From NCBI GenBank assembly GCA_017646555.1, contig JAGCMG010000100.1:1-11300 (forward strand): DNA of 11,300 nucleotides, given 5' to 3'. Made by a program: the position numbers and the translations under genes. Below the pieces are notes generated by a model that saw only the letters and a list, made by a program, of their open reading frames with translations, was not told the origin of the DNA and did no database searches. Source of the stretch: Clostridia bacterium (GTDB lineage Bacteria > Bacillota > Clostridia > Christensenellales > Borkfalkiaceae). Below, piece by piece: positions 1 through 6,627 of this stretch. How positions within the stretch are numbered: the stretch's first letter is position 1; every line of letters starts with the position of its first letter.

Positions 1-1
1 G

Positions 2-364
2 GCGCTTATATGGGATAAGGATAAGTTTTTGATTTGTCAAAGACCGGAAAATAAGGCAAGAGCTCTTCTTTGGGAGTTTGTTGGCGGAAAGGTTGAAAAA
101 GGCGAAACAAAAGAACAAGCCTTAATTCGTGAGTGTAAAGAAGAATTAAATATTACGCTTAACGTTGGGAATGTTTTTATGGAAGTTGTCCACGAATATT
201 CCGATATTACAGTACATTTAACCTTGTTTAACGCAACGATAGCCGAAGGCGTACCACAAAAGTTAGAGCATAACGATATAAAATGGATAACGCCGGCAGA
301 AATTCCTAACTATAATTTCTGCCCAGCAGATGAAGAAATATTAAAAAGCTTAATAAGAGGATAG
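2..364 (+). CDS. MutT-like Nudix hydrolase, 5' end cut off by window
   Basis: This is the 3' part of a Nudix hydrolase, probably of the MutT / 8-oxo-dGTP diphosphatase or CTP pyrophosphatase type. Such enzymes are cytoplasmic and hydrolyse nucleoside triphosphates to the monophosphate and pyrophosphate. The frame is open to the window edge, and the codons before the TTG at 29 read ALIWDKDKF, the usual first beta strand of the family, so TTG 29 is not the start. About 120 residues are visible, and perhaps 5-15 are missing. The Nudix box (bases 86-154) fits GX5EX7REUXEEXGU with all metal-binding glutamates present. Cys replaces the first aliphatic residue and Asn the second Gly. The later EHNDIKWI and NFCPADEEIL stretches also fit MutT-type proteins. 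The stop is four bases before hamA, so the genes are probably co-transcribed. Substrate cannot be assigned. Confidence 0.9.
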   Translation, partial: ALIWDKDKFLICQRPENKARALLWEFVGGKVEKGETKEQALIRECKEELNITLNVGNVFMEVVHEYSDITVHLTLFNATIAEGVPQKLEHNDIKWITPAEIPNYNFCPADEEILKSLIRG

Positions 365-368
365 AAAT

Positions 369-1316
369 ATGAGCAAGACATTTGATGTTTATAATATCAT
401 AATGGTAAAAGTTGAAGAGGATGATTTAATGTCGTTTTTATTAAAAAACGACATTGATGATAATGCTCAACCAATATATCCATTAGAGCTTTTAACCGAA
501 GAAATTATGAGTGTGATTCCTGAGTATGCGTATGCTGATTATGAAGGAAATAAAATAGAGCAAACAAAAGCATATAGAAAACTTAGAGAAGCGGCAAAAG
601 CAATTTATAAGATTAAAGAATTTAATTTAATGTATAAAGTGTATTGCTCTACTAATGAAAAGGAGCGAGAGCAAGCAAGAATAGAATTAGACAAGATGCC
701 ATTTAGAAATAGGGGAGAGTTTGGAGAATTAATCTTGCATTTTTTATTAAGAGATTTCAAAGAAACAACCCCTTTGATTTCAAAGGTTTACTTTAAGGAT
801 TCCTCAGGTGTTCCGGCTCATGGGTTTGATGCGGTGCATATCTCACCACACGATGAGATTTTGTGGCTGGGAGAGAGCAAATTATATACGGATGCAAAAG
901 ATGGAATAAAGGCATTGGTTAAAGATTTGGATGAACACTTGAAAACCGATTACTTAAACGAACAATTTGTTTTAATTGGAAAAAATGTTAAAAACAATTC
1001 TATTCCCAATAGAGAGTTTTGGATGAAAAAACTCGCTGAAAGTGGAACCTTAAAAGATAAATTGAAATTTATTAATATACCTATGCTTTGCGTTTATGAA
1101 AATGATATTTATGATAAATTTAACGATACAGAGACTGATGAAGCATTAGTCTATCATAAGGTTAATGTAAGGGAATTAAAAGCTTATTTTGATGAAAAGA
1201 ATAAAAATCCTCTTAGGGATAGGTGCAACGTTGTTTTATTTTTATTGCCAATAAAGAGCAAAGAAGCGTTGGTAAAAAGATTACATGAAAGATTGTGGCA
1301 TATGCAAAATATGTGA
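369..1316 (+). CDS. hamA: HamA, DUF1837 nuclease of a Hachiman anti-phage system
   Basis: 315 residues, soluble, with no signal peptide. I recognise it as DUF1837/HamA, the effector of Hachiman defence. From published work on the family, HamA forms a complex with HamB and is a PD-(D/E)xK-type nuclease released or activated when HamB detects aberrant DNA. The fold signature is visible: RGEFGELILHFLL (115-127, with E117 and E120), then HGFDAVH (151-157, with D154), then LGESKLY (167-173, with the E169-x-K171 pair). This gives an ordered E...D...ExK set that looks intact. The first 100 residues are an uncharacterised alpha/beta region. The start at ATG 369 has AAGAGG eight bases upstream; an internal ATG at 402 is a less likely start. 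It follows the Nudix gene by four bases and is followed by hamB seven bases later. AT-rich codon use sets it apart from the secreted operon downstream. Confidence 0.88.
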   Translation: MSKTFDVYNIIMVKVEEDDLMSFLLKNDIDDNAQPIYPLELLTEEIMSVIPEYAYADYEGNKIEQTKAYRKLREAAKAIYKIKEFNLMYKVYCSTNEKEREQARIELDKMPFRNRGEFGELILHFLLRDFKETTPLISKVYFKDSSGVPAHGFDAVHISPHDEILWLGESKLYTDAKDGIKALVKDLDEHLKTDYLNEQFVLIGKNVKNNSIPNREFWMKKLAESGTLKDKLKFINIPMLCVYENDIYDKFNDTETDEALVYHKVNVRELKAYFDEKNKNPLRDRCNVVLFLLPIKSKEALVKRLHERLWHMQNM

Positions 1317-1318
1317 GG
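1313..1318 (+). promoter_or_regulatory. Ribosome binding site that fixes the hamB start
   Basis: GTGAGG overlaps the hamA stop codon and lies five bases before ATG 1324. The alternative in-frame ATG at 1285 would overlap hamA by 32 bases, has no comparable purine tract, and adds only a cysteine-rich 13-residue leader. The start at 1324 is therefore preferred. The overlap of this site with the hamA stop suggests translational coupling of the two defence genes. Confidence 0.6.
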
Positions 1319-1323
1319 CGATA

Positions 1324-3570
1324 ATGATAGGAATAGTTAATAAATTGAAATCGAAAGACACGATATCGAATGATGAAAGTTTTTTATTGGCGCAAAGGGT
1401 TTCCGAAAAACTTATTTCTTCTACCGAAAGAGACGAAGCATTAAAGATAATTATTCATGTACTAGATAATTGGGGGAATATTTCACAAGATACTCAAAAA
1501 ATTTGGGGTGATTTGATTGAAAGTGCAGGATTTTATCCATACATAAACAAGATTGGTTTTAATTCTTCTGATTTGGGATATGGGTTGAGAAAAGAAACTC
1601 ATTATTCAAGAGCTCTTAATAAGTATTTTCATGACGGTCAAAAGGAATTATCCGAATTGATTTTTAGTGGGAAAAATGTTGTTGCTAGCGCTCCAACAAG
1701 TTTTGGTAAAAGCTTATTAATCGAGGAAATTGTTGCAAGTAAAAAGTACAACAATATTGTGATTATTCAACCGACGTTAGCGTTATTGGATGAAACTAGG
1801 CAAAAACTTGCAAAATATCGAGATGAATATAAAATAATAGTTCGAACTTCTCAAGAGTATAGCTTAGATAAGAAGAATATTTTTCTTCTTACCGCTGAAA
1901 GAATTTTGGAGTATGAAAATCTTCCAGCGATAGATTTTTTGGTTTTGGACGAGTTTTACAAGTTGAGTAATTTAAGAGGTGATAATAGAAGCAATGTATT
2001 GAATAATGCTTTTTTAAAAATTATGAAGAATAAAAACTGTCAATTTTATTTATTGGGTCCAAACATAGATAAAGTGTCGGAAGATTTTTTGGCTAAATAT
2101 AATGCAGTTTTTTATCAAACAAATTACTCGTTAGTTTCAACTGAAACAGTAAATAAATTTGAAAATGTAACGGTGAGAGTAGGTAATAAAGTCGAAGAAG
2201 AGGACTTGTTTAAGCTTCTTGATGAGATGGATGAACAAACACTAATTTTTTGTTCGTCTCCTGCTACAGCGCGTAAATTAGCTTTTTCATATTGCAAACA
2301 TTTAGAAAGTAAGAGCGACAATGAGTTTTCTAAGTTGCCTTTAATAGAGTGGATTGATTCAAATATTAGTTGGGGGTGGTCTTTAACAAAGTGTTTAAGC
2401 TTAAAGATTGGTGTGCATGATGGTGCAATGCCAAAACATATAACAACATCAACAATTCGCTATTTTAATGAAAGAAGATTGATGTACTTATTTTGCACAA
2501 ACACAATAATTGAAGGCGTAAATACATCGGCAAAGAATGTTGTGTTTTATGATAATTATATAGGGAAAAGACAAGTAGATTATTTCGATTATGCTAACAT
2601 AAGAGGTCGAGCAGGGCGCTTGATGGAACACTTTGTTGGTAGAATTATTAATCTAAAAAAACCACCAGAAAAAGAAAGGGTGGACGTTGATATCCCTCTT
2701 ATAGACCAAAATCCTATAGATAGTGAAGTTTTGGTTAATTTGGATGAAGATAGGGTTAAAGATATTAATGATAATAAAAAAAGATATAATGAATTCAAGT
2801 CATTGGATGGGGAATTGCAGTCTATTTTGAAAAGAAATGCAGTTTCTATTGAAGGACAGATAAATATATTAAATCAAATAGAAAAAGATATTGTTACGCC
2901 AAGCGGATATGCTTTAATATATTGGAATCAACCTGACCGATATTTACATAAACACATAAACTACATTTTAGATTTATGTTGGGAAAACCTATCTACTCAA
3001 AGTGAGCGCCAATCATTTGGACAGAAGGATTGGGTTCGCAATAAAATTGTTAGTGTGTGTTATGGTAATTCTATTGGCCAAATGATAGAAAATGATATTA
3101 ATTATTATTTAAAAGATTTAGCTCAAAAGAAAAATTTTGCATATTCATCTATTGGGGAAATTTATAAGGCATTTCCTGAGGAATCTCAAATTAAAATTGA
3201 TAATGTAATAGAGAAATTATTCGCATTTCAAAAGAATTGGCAACAATATAGAGCGCCTAAATGGTTAAATGTCGTTGATTCTTTACAAAAGTACATTTGC
3301 AAGAAGCATGGAAGACTTTCTGGGGATTATTCTTATGTAGCAGAGATGGTTGAAAATAGTTTTATTCAGCCTTCATTAAGAATTTTATTAGAATATGGTA
3401 TTCCGCAAAATGCAGTGGAGATTGTTCAGCGTGTTTTAGGAGGAGCGAAATTAAACTTGGAAACTCTTTCTGAAGATGACCTTTTCGAGTATATTAAAAA
3501 TAACATTTCAGTATTTGAAAAGGTTTTAAAGAAATATGAGTTTGAAATATTGCAAAGAACTATTTTATGA
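1324..3570 (+). CDS. hamB: HamB, SF2 helicase of a Hachiman anti-phage system
   Basis: 748 residues from ATG 1324, cytoplasmic. This is a superfamily 2 helicase of the kind paired with HamA; family members hydrolyse ATP and translocate on DNA as the sensor of the complex. Motifs in order: Walker A APTSFGKS (123-130), motif Ia PTLALLDE (150-157), motif II LVLDEFYK (206-213), LLGPN in the motif III position (243-247), TLIFCSSPATAR (306-317), a VHDGAMPKH stretch typical of Ski2/Cas3-like helicases (364-372), motif V TNTIIEGVN (392-400) and motif VI NIRGRAGR (425-432). Both RecA lobes look intact. Motif II reads DEFY rather than DExH. About 315 further residues form a helix-rich tail with no domain I recognise; the protein ends in a short AT-rich 3' region. 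It sits seven bases after hamA. Confidence 0.88.
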   Translation: MIGIVNKLKSKDTISNDESFLLAQRVSEKLISSTERDEALKIIIHVLDNWGNISQDTQKIWGDLIESAGFYPYINKIGFNSSDLGYGLRKETHYSRALNKYFHDGQKELSELIFSGKNVVASAPTSFGKSLLIEEIVASKKYNNIVIIQPTLALLDETRQKLAKYRDEYKIIVRTSQEYSLDKKNIFLLTAERILEYENLPAIDFLVLDEFYKLSNLRGDNRSNVLNNAFLKIMKNKNCQFYLLGPNIDKVSEDFLAKYNAVFYQTNYSLVSTETVNKFENVTVRVGNKVEEEDLFKLLDEMDEQTLIFCSSPATARKLAFSYCKHLESKSDNEFSKLPLIEWIDSNISWGWSLTKCLSLKIGVHDGAMPKHITTSTIRYFNERRLMYLFCTNTIIEGVNTSAKNVVFYDNYIGKRQVDYFDYANIRGRAGRLMEHFVGRIINLKKPPEKERVDVDIPLIDQNPIDSEVLVNLDEDRVKDINDNKKRYNEFKSLDGELQSILKRNAVSIEGQINILNQIEKDIVTPSGYALIYWNQPDRYLHKHINYILDLCWENLSTQSERQSFGQKDWVRNKIVSVCYGNSIGQMIENDINYYLKDLAQKKNFAYSSIGEIYKAFPEESQIKIDNVIEKLFAFQKNWQQYRAPKWLNVVDSLQKYICKKHGRLSGDYSYVAEMVENSFIQPSLRILLEYGIPQNAVEIVQRVLGGAKLNLETLSEDDLFEYIKNNISVFEKVLKKYEFEILQRTIL

Positions 3571-3820
3571 TATTAATCTTGTAACAATATCGACTCTATC
3601 AATCCCTTACTCTATTATAAAATTGGAATAGAGGGCGGTTTAATACGAGATTGATTCTCGGCGAGAGTGAAAATAAATGTGTATTTTTAAAAAATCGCGT
3701 TAGAATAGAAATAGAATAGACATATTACGAATTTTATTTCACGTTACAAAAATCTCGTGTAAAGACGAAAAATATGCTTTGATAAAACGAATAATATGTT
3801 CGCAAAATCAAATAAAAAAT
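3571..3820. other. Non-coding AT-rich region after hamB
   Basis: No ORF worth calling is present. The longest ATG frame, near 3676, is only a few codons. The region holds a 7-bp hairpin CTCTATT/AATAGAG (3610-3616 and 3627-3633, ten-base loop) and a small CGAGA/TCTCG hairpin (3646-3660). It also holds a direct repeat (3701-3720). None has a U-tract, so the hairpins are not convincing terminators. It may be the hamB 3' untranslated region. Confidence 0.5.
3701..3720. repeat. Tandem TAGAATAGA direct repeat, 11-base period
   Basis: TAGAATAGA occurs at 3701-3709 and again at 3712-3720, exact copies with a two-base spacer, placing the copies one helical turn apart. A related GGAATAGAGG lies at 3625-3634. 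Such spacing is common in protein binding sites, but in AT-rich DNA it may be chance. Confidence 0.3.
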
Positions 3821-3927
3821 TAAGCGTTGATTCTATCGCTTACCTCCTAAGCGACCGATTTGGGTTTGAAACTTTGCGAGAATGGAAAAGAACAGGCTTT
3901 TTATAACAAAAGACCTGTTCTTTTATA
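3821..3927 (+). ncRNA. Possible small RNA with C-rich hairpin loop and terminator
   Basis: TAAGCG (3821-3826), CGCTTA (3837-3842) and TAAGCG (3848-3853) can form two mutually exclusive stems. The stronger is a perfect 7-bp hairpin, TCGCTTA/TAAGCGA (3836-3854), that displays the loop CCTCC, complementary to a Shine-Dalgarno sequence. A strong intrinsic terminator follows at 3886-3924, and no plus-strand gene lies beyond it. This layout resembles Firmicute small RNAs that use C-rich loops to block ribosome binding sites. No clear promoter was found just upstream, so it could instead be a processed hamB 3' end. Part of the segment also resembles the 3' half of a tRNA-Arg(CCT). This is inference from structure only. 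Confidence 0.3.
3886..3924 (+). terminator. Intrinsic terminator downstream of hamAB / candidate small RNA
   Basis: AAAAGAACAGG (3886-3896) pairs perfectly over 11 bp with CCTGTTCTTTT (3914-3924). Inside the loop, CTTTT and AAAAG can extend the stem past a single bulged A. The T-tract is short (four T then ATAT). It probably ends plus-strand transcription from the Nudix-hamAB unit or the small-RNA candidate. Confidence 0.75.
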
Positions 3928-3998
3928 TAAATTTAATTAGCAAGCTTTACGAGACATATATACAATAGAAAATATGGAACGAAAGAATTTAACTATTA

Positions 3999-4038
3999 AA
4001 AAGCCCTCTTAAGGTGGTTATGCCATAAGAGGGCTTTT
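3999..4038 (-). terminator. Intrinsic terminator of the minus-strand RCK_C gene
   Basis: AAAAGCCCTCTTA (3999-4011) and TAAGAGGGCTTTT (4026-4038) form a perfect 13-bp stem, with TGG/CCA (4015-4017 and 4023-4025) extending it inside the loop. On the minus strand the hairpin lies about 48 bases after the gene's stop and is followed by a T-run. The plus-strand reading also ends in TTTT, so it probably works both ways as a boundary between convergent units. Confidence 0.85.
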
Positions 4039-4086
4039 GATTATCGTAAATCAAATATATTTAACTTAATATTGAAAATTTAATTA

Positions 4087-4500
4087 TTACGAAAGATTTA
4101 GGCTTTCGTCATAGTCTTGTTCGCCAACGATGGCAACGAGTTTTTCTTTGTTTCTGTGTTCGTCAAAAGTTGCGTAGCGAATATTTAATACGTCGCCTTC
4201 ATGAAAGATTTTAGAACATTGTTGGTCAACCTCGGTATAATGTGATTTGCTTGGTATTATTGAAAGCAAGAAAAAATTGGACGGCCATAAAATGTCTTTA
4301 ACGTGCTTATGTTCGGCAAAAGAACCTTTTTTAATTACGATATGCGTATCGATTATTTTTCTTTGGTGAGTTTCTTCTTGCTCTTTAATTAAGTTATTAA
4401 TAATGCTATCGTTAATACCATATGAATTATGCGAAAATTCTACCACACACTTCGCTAAAAATTTATATAACAACGCGCAACACGCGGTCAATATACCCAT
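4087..4500 (-). CDS. Small membrane protein with RCK_C/TrkA_C-like domain, possible transporter remnant
   Basis: 137 residues. Residues 1-22 are one hydrophobic segment (MGILTACCALLYKFLAKCVV), then a polar linker (23-50), then a domain (about 50-127) with the RCK_C/TrkA_C pattern: HIVIKKGS, VKDILWPSNFFLLSI, then FHEGDVLNIRYA. These domains are regulatory ligand-binding modules at the C-terminus of K+ and Cl- transporters. The frame stays open ten codons upstream of the ATG, reading YAPAFIFGAI, until a TAA. YAPAFIFGAIMG resembles the GxFxP...GAxxG segment of ClC channels. The gene may therefore be the 3' remnant of a ClC-type protein with an internal deletion, or an independent small protein. 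A weak GGTG precedes the ATG. It is convergent with hamAB and divergent from the secreted operon. The domain call is moderately sure, the origin unsure. Confidence 0.6.
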   Translation of the reverse strand: MGILTACCALLYKFLAKCVVEFSHNSYGINDSIINNLIKEQEETHQRKIIDTHIVIKKGSFAEHKHVKDILWPSNFFLLSIIPSKSHYTEVDQQCSKIFHEGDVLNIRYATFDEHRNKEKLVAIVGEQDYDESLNLS

Positions 4501-4852
4501 GATTGCACCGAATATAAACGCGGGGGCATATTAAATTGATGAAATACTCTTTAATTTTCTTAATTTTTATTAGTTACCTTTTCTTCGTAATATAATACAT
4601 AAAAATAAAGAAAAATTAACCTTTTTAACACGTAAATTTAAAGTAAAATAACAAATATAAAATACCTTTAGCAACAATTTATAGTGAATTTTTCGTTATG
4701 AGTGACATGGCCGAAAATTCTTTTAATTTTGCAATATTTATCTTATGATAAATTAAGAAGTTGAATTATTTGAGTAAAATAAAAACGCTGAATAATTTCA
4801 TCAACTTAAAAAATTAAGTTACTTTATTACATATTTATAGATAAATAAACCA
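4501..4852. other. AT-rich intergenic region between divergent units
   Basis: No supportable gene lies here; the frames are short and stop-rich. It should contain the promoter of the minus-strand RCK_C gene, but I cannot pick a convincing minus-strand -35/-10 pair. An exact hairpin AACTTAA/TTAAGTT (4803-4809 and 4814-4820, loop AAAA) and an imperfect longer inverted repeat (4760-4770 with 4791-4805) are visible. Their role is unknown. Confidence 0.5.
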
Positions 4853-4882
4853 TTGACTATACAACTTTTTATGTGATAAAAT
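4853..4882 (+). promoter_or_regulatory. Sigma-A-type promoter of the secreted carbohydrate operon
   Basis: TTGACT (4853-4858) is one base from the -35 consensus. After 18 bases comes TAAAAT (4877-4882), one base from the -10 consensus, directly preceded by TGA, which fits an extended -10 (TGn). Transcription would start near 4889, about 75 bases before the lipoprotein ATG. Position and match are good; it was not tested. Confidence 0.65.
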
Positions 4883-4904
4883 AAAATGTACAAAAAATAA
4901 AAAG

Positions 4905-4917
4905 CGTACAAAGTACG
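4905..4917. promoter_or_regulatory. Palindrome CGTAC-AAA-GTACG, candidate operator
   Basis: An exact 5-bp inverted repeat around three A bases, about 16 bases after the predicted transcription start. It could be a repressor operator or a small leader hairpin controlling the carbohydrate operon. The short arms leave chance possible. Confidence 0.3.
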
Positions 4918-4952
4918 GTTTATAAGTTTTACTGTGTTTGTCGTAATTGTGG

Positions 4953-4957
4953 GGAGG
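4953..4957 (+). promoter_or_regulatory. Ribosome binding site that fixes the lipoprotein start
   Basis: GGAGG within a GGGGAGGG tract lies six bases before ATG 4964. The longer in-frame reading from GTG 4934 would place this tract inside the gene and put ten extra hydrophobic or basic residues before a standard lipoprotein signal peptide, so ATG 4964 is preferred. Confidence 0.75.
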
Positions 4958-4963
4958 GTGAAA

Positions 4964-6616
4964 ATGAAAGGAAATAAGCGATTGATTGCGTTACTTTTAT
5001 CGGTAGTTTTTATTATAACGGCGTGTTTTTCAATGAGTTGCACTATGGTTCCGTCTAATAATAACTCTAATAATAACAACGCACCGTCATTTTCAAAGAG
5101 TAGATACGAATACGATATTCGTGTCGGCGGTGATTTTTTAATTTTTGGTATTGAAAATTTAACCGATTTAATAAGCGTAAAAATTAACGATAATTTAGTT
5201 ACTCCTACTAATTATACCGTTGGTAGCGATCATATAACGTTAAAAGCATCATATATGTCGGCTTTTTCAATCGGTACTTTCGTTTTCTTGATTGAAACGG
5301 CTAACGGCAAGGCGACTACTTACTTAAAATTGATTTCTTCGGCGATAGGCTTGGGCTTTACGGCAAGTTCGTATAACTACGATATTAGCCGTTACGGTAA
5401 CTTTATTGCAGAGTTAACGGTGGATGCGTCTATAACGGCGGTTGAAATTAACGATACGCTAATAAGTACTGACGATTATGAATACGAAAATAAAATTTTA
5501 ACTATTAAAGAAGTTGCGTTTTTACAATTAGGCTTAAATTTAGGCACGTATAATTTAACGGCGGAAACGGAACAAGGTCAAATTTCAACTAAAATCCAAA
5601 TTGTTTCTACTCATAACGCGCCTGATTTTAGTAGTCAAACCTATATCTACGATTTAGCAGTCGGTGGGTATTTAGATATTGCCGTTAATCTTTTTGATGC
5701 AAAAACGACGGAAGTTGTAGTTAGTGGTGAAAAAATCGACGCAAATTATTTTGACGGCTATTTATACTTAGAGGCAAGCGCCGTTAATCAAATCGGTAAA
5801 GGCGAACACGTTTTAACGATTGCTACCGAATACGGTACTTCTTCGGTAAGGTTAAATATAATAAACACGGCGATTTTTGATAACGGTACGATTAAAACTT
5901 ACACTTACGGCGTGACTACTTCGATAGAATATCAAGCAGATTTCGGGGTAGCAAGCGTTTCAAAGGTTTTATTAAACGGTAAAGCGCTTTCAACTGATGC
6001 TTATTCATATCAATCGGGCAAGTTCACTTTATATAAAAAGGCGTTAGATTTAATCTATGGCGAAATGGCTTTTACCGTAGTTCTTTCTAACCTTGACGAA
6101 TACGAAGTAAGGGTAAATAGTAACGTGTTATTCTACACCGATTACGACTACACGACCATACACGATTTAACGGTAAGTAGCCAAGGCGTTAATAACGTTT
6201 ATATGAATTCTTACAACGTTTCTATCGTTGATGGATTTAGCGGTAAAGGTCTTAAATACACAAAAGGTATCGTATCAAATTCCGCTGGCGAATCAATTTA
6301 CACTATTAGGAACACTTTGCTTGAAACTTCATATTGGTACGGCGTTGAAATGCCTGCTGGTAAAAATATTGTGGTAGAATTTGACTATGCAAGTTACGGC
6401 ACGACGAGTAGCGATAAATATATCTTCCAAAGAGTGCAAAACGGTCAAGTTATAAACGAACAGTTTTCAACCCCTGGTGACGGCGTTAAAAGAAGCGCAA
6501 AGTTCACCGTTTCAACCGACCAACTTAAAGTAATTTGCTTAAACTACACGGCAAGAACGACGGATTCACAATATTTAATTATTGATAATTTCCGTGTATC
6601 TTTGGCTGATAAATAA
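4964..6616 (+). CDS. Surface lipoprotein with four tandem CBM_X2-like modules
   Basis: 550 residues from ATG 4964. The signal peptide ends in a lipobox, IITAC (Cys21); a second Cys at 26 is an alternative. The mature protein would therefore be lipid-anchored outside the membrane. A low-complexity Asn/Ser linker (31-39) follows. Four diverged repeats of about 85 residues (roughly 40-125, 126-216, 217-301, 302-388) share the pattern Y-x-Y-D/G, a beta strand, xVxVNxxxL, xxxxYxxxxxxLTL, a short helix, then a GxxxFxxxxxxG turn. This matches the X2/CBM_X2 Ig-like modules of clostridial cellulases and scaffoldins. Residues 389-550 form another beta-rich, sandwich-like domain ending IIDNFRVSL, typical of carbohydrate-binding modules. 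No catalytic domain is visible. As first gene of the operon with the GH36 enzyme, it probably binds glycan or scaffolds at the surface. The X2 call is by pattern only. Confidence 0.75.
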   Translation: MKGNKRLIALLLSVVFIITACFSMSCTMVPSNNNSNNNNAPSFSKSRYEYDIRVGGDFLIFGIENLTDLISVKINDNLVTPTNYTVGSDHITLKASYMSAFSIGTFVFLIETANGKATTYLKLISSAIGLGFTASSYNYDISRYGNFIAELTVDASITAVEINDTLISTDDYEYENKILTIKEVAFLQLGLNLGTYNLTAETEQGQISTKIQIVSTHNAPDFSSQTYIYDLAVGGYLDIAVNLFDAKTTEVVVSGEKIDANYFDGYLYLEASAVNQIGKGEHVLTIATEYGTSSVRLNIINTAIFDNGTIKTYTYGVTTSIEYQADFGVASVSKVLLNGKALSTDAYSYQSGKFTLYKKALDLIYGEMAFTVVLSNLDEYEVRVNSNVLFYTDYDYTTIHDLTVSSQGVNNVYMNSYNVSIVDGFSGKGLKYTKGIVSNSAGESIYTIRNTLLETSYWYGVEMPAGKNIVVEFDYASYGTTSSDKYIFQRVQNGQVINEQFSTPGDGVKRSAKFTVSTDQLKVICLNYTARTTDSQYLIIDNFRVSLADK

Positions 6617-6627
6617 GGAGGTGCGTT

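Noticed and set aside
29..31. TTG at 29 as the start of the Nudix gene
   Set aside because: The frame is open to the window edge and the upstream codons encode the family's first beta strand, so the gene starts before the window.
1285..1323. Longer hamB start at ATG 1285
   Set aside because: It overlaps hamA by 32 bases and lacks a ribosome binding site; ATG 1324 has GTGAGG at proper spacing.
2124..2321. Minus-strand 65-codon frame inside hamB
   Set aside because: It lies antisense to the helicase core, has Ser/Leu-rich shadow composition and no family resemblance.
2589..2798. Minus-strand 69-codon frame inside hamB
   Set aside because: It is antisense to helicase motif VI and beyond, a composition-driven shadow.
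3610..3633. CTCTATT/AATAGAG hairpin as a hamB terminator
   Set aside because: The stem is AT-rich and short and no T-run follows; the hairpin at 3886-3924 is far better.
3836..3884. An intact functional tRNA-Arg gene
   Set aside because: No 5' half, D-arm or acceptor pairing can be found and the T-stem pairs poorly; at most it is a remnant.
4819..5079. Minus-strand 86-codon frame across the operon promoter
   Set aside because: It overlaps the lipoprotein signal-peptide coding region and its promoter; the hydrophobic look is the complement of AT-rich DNA.
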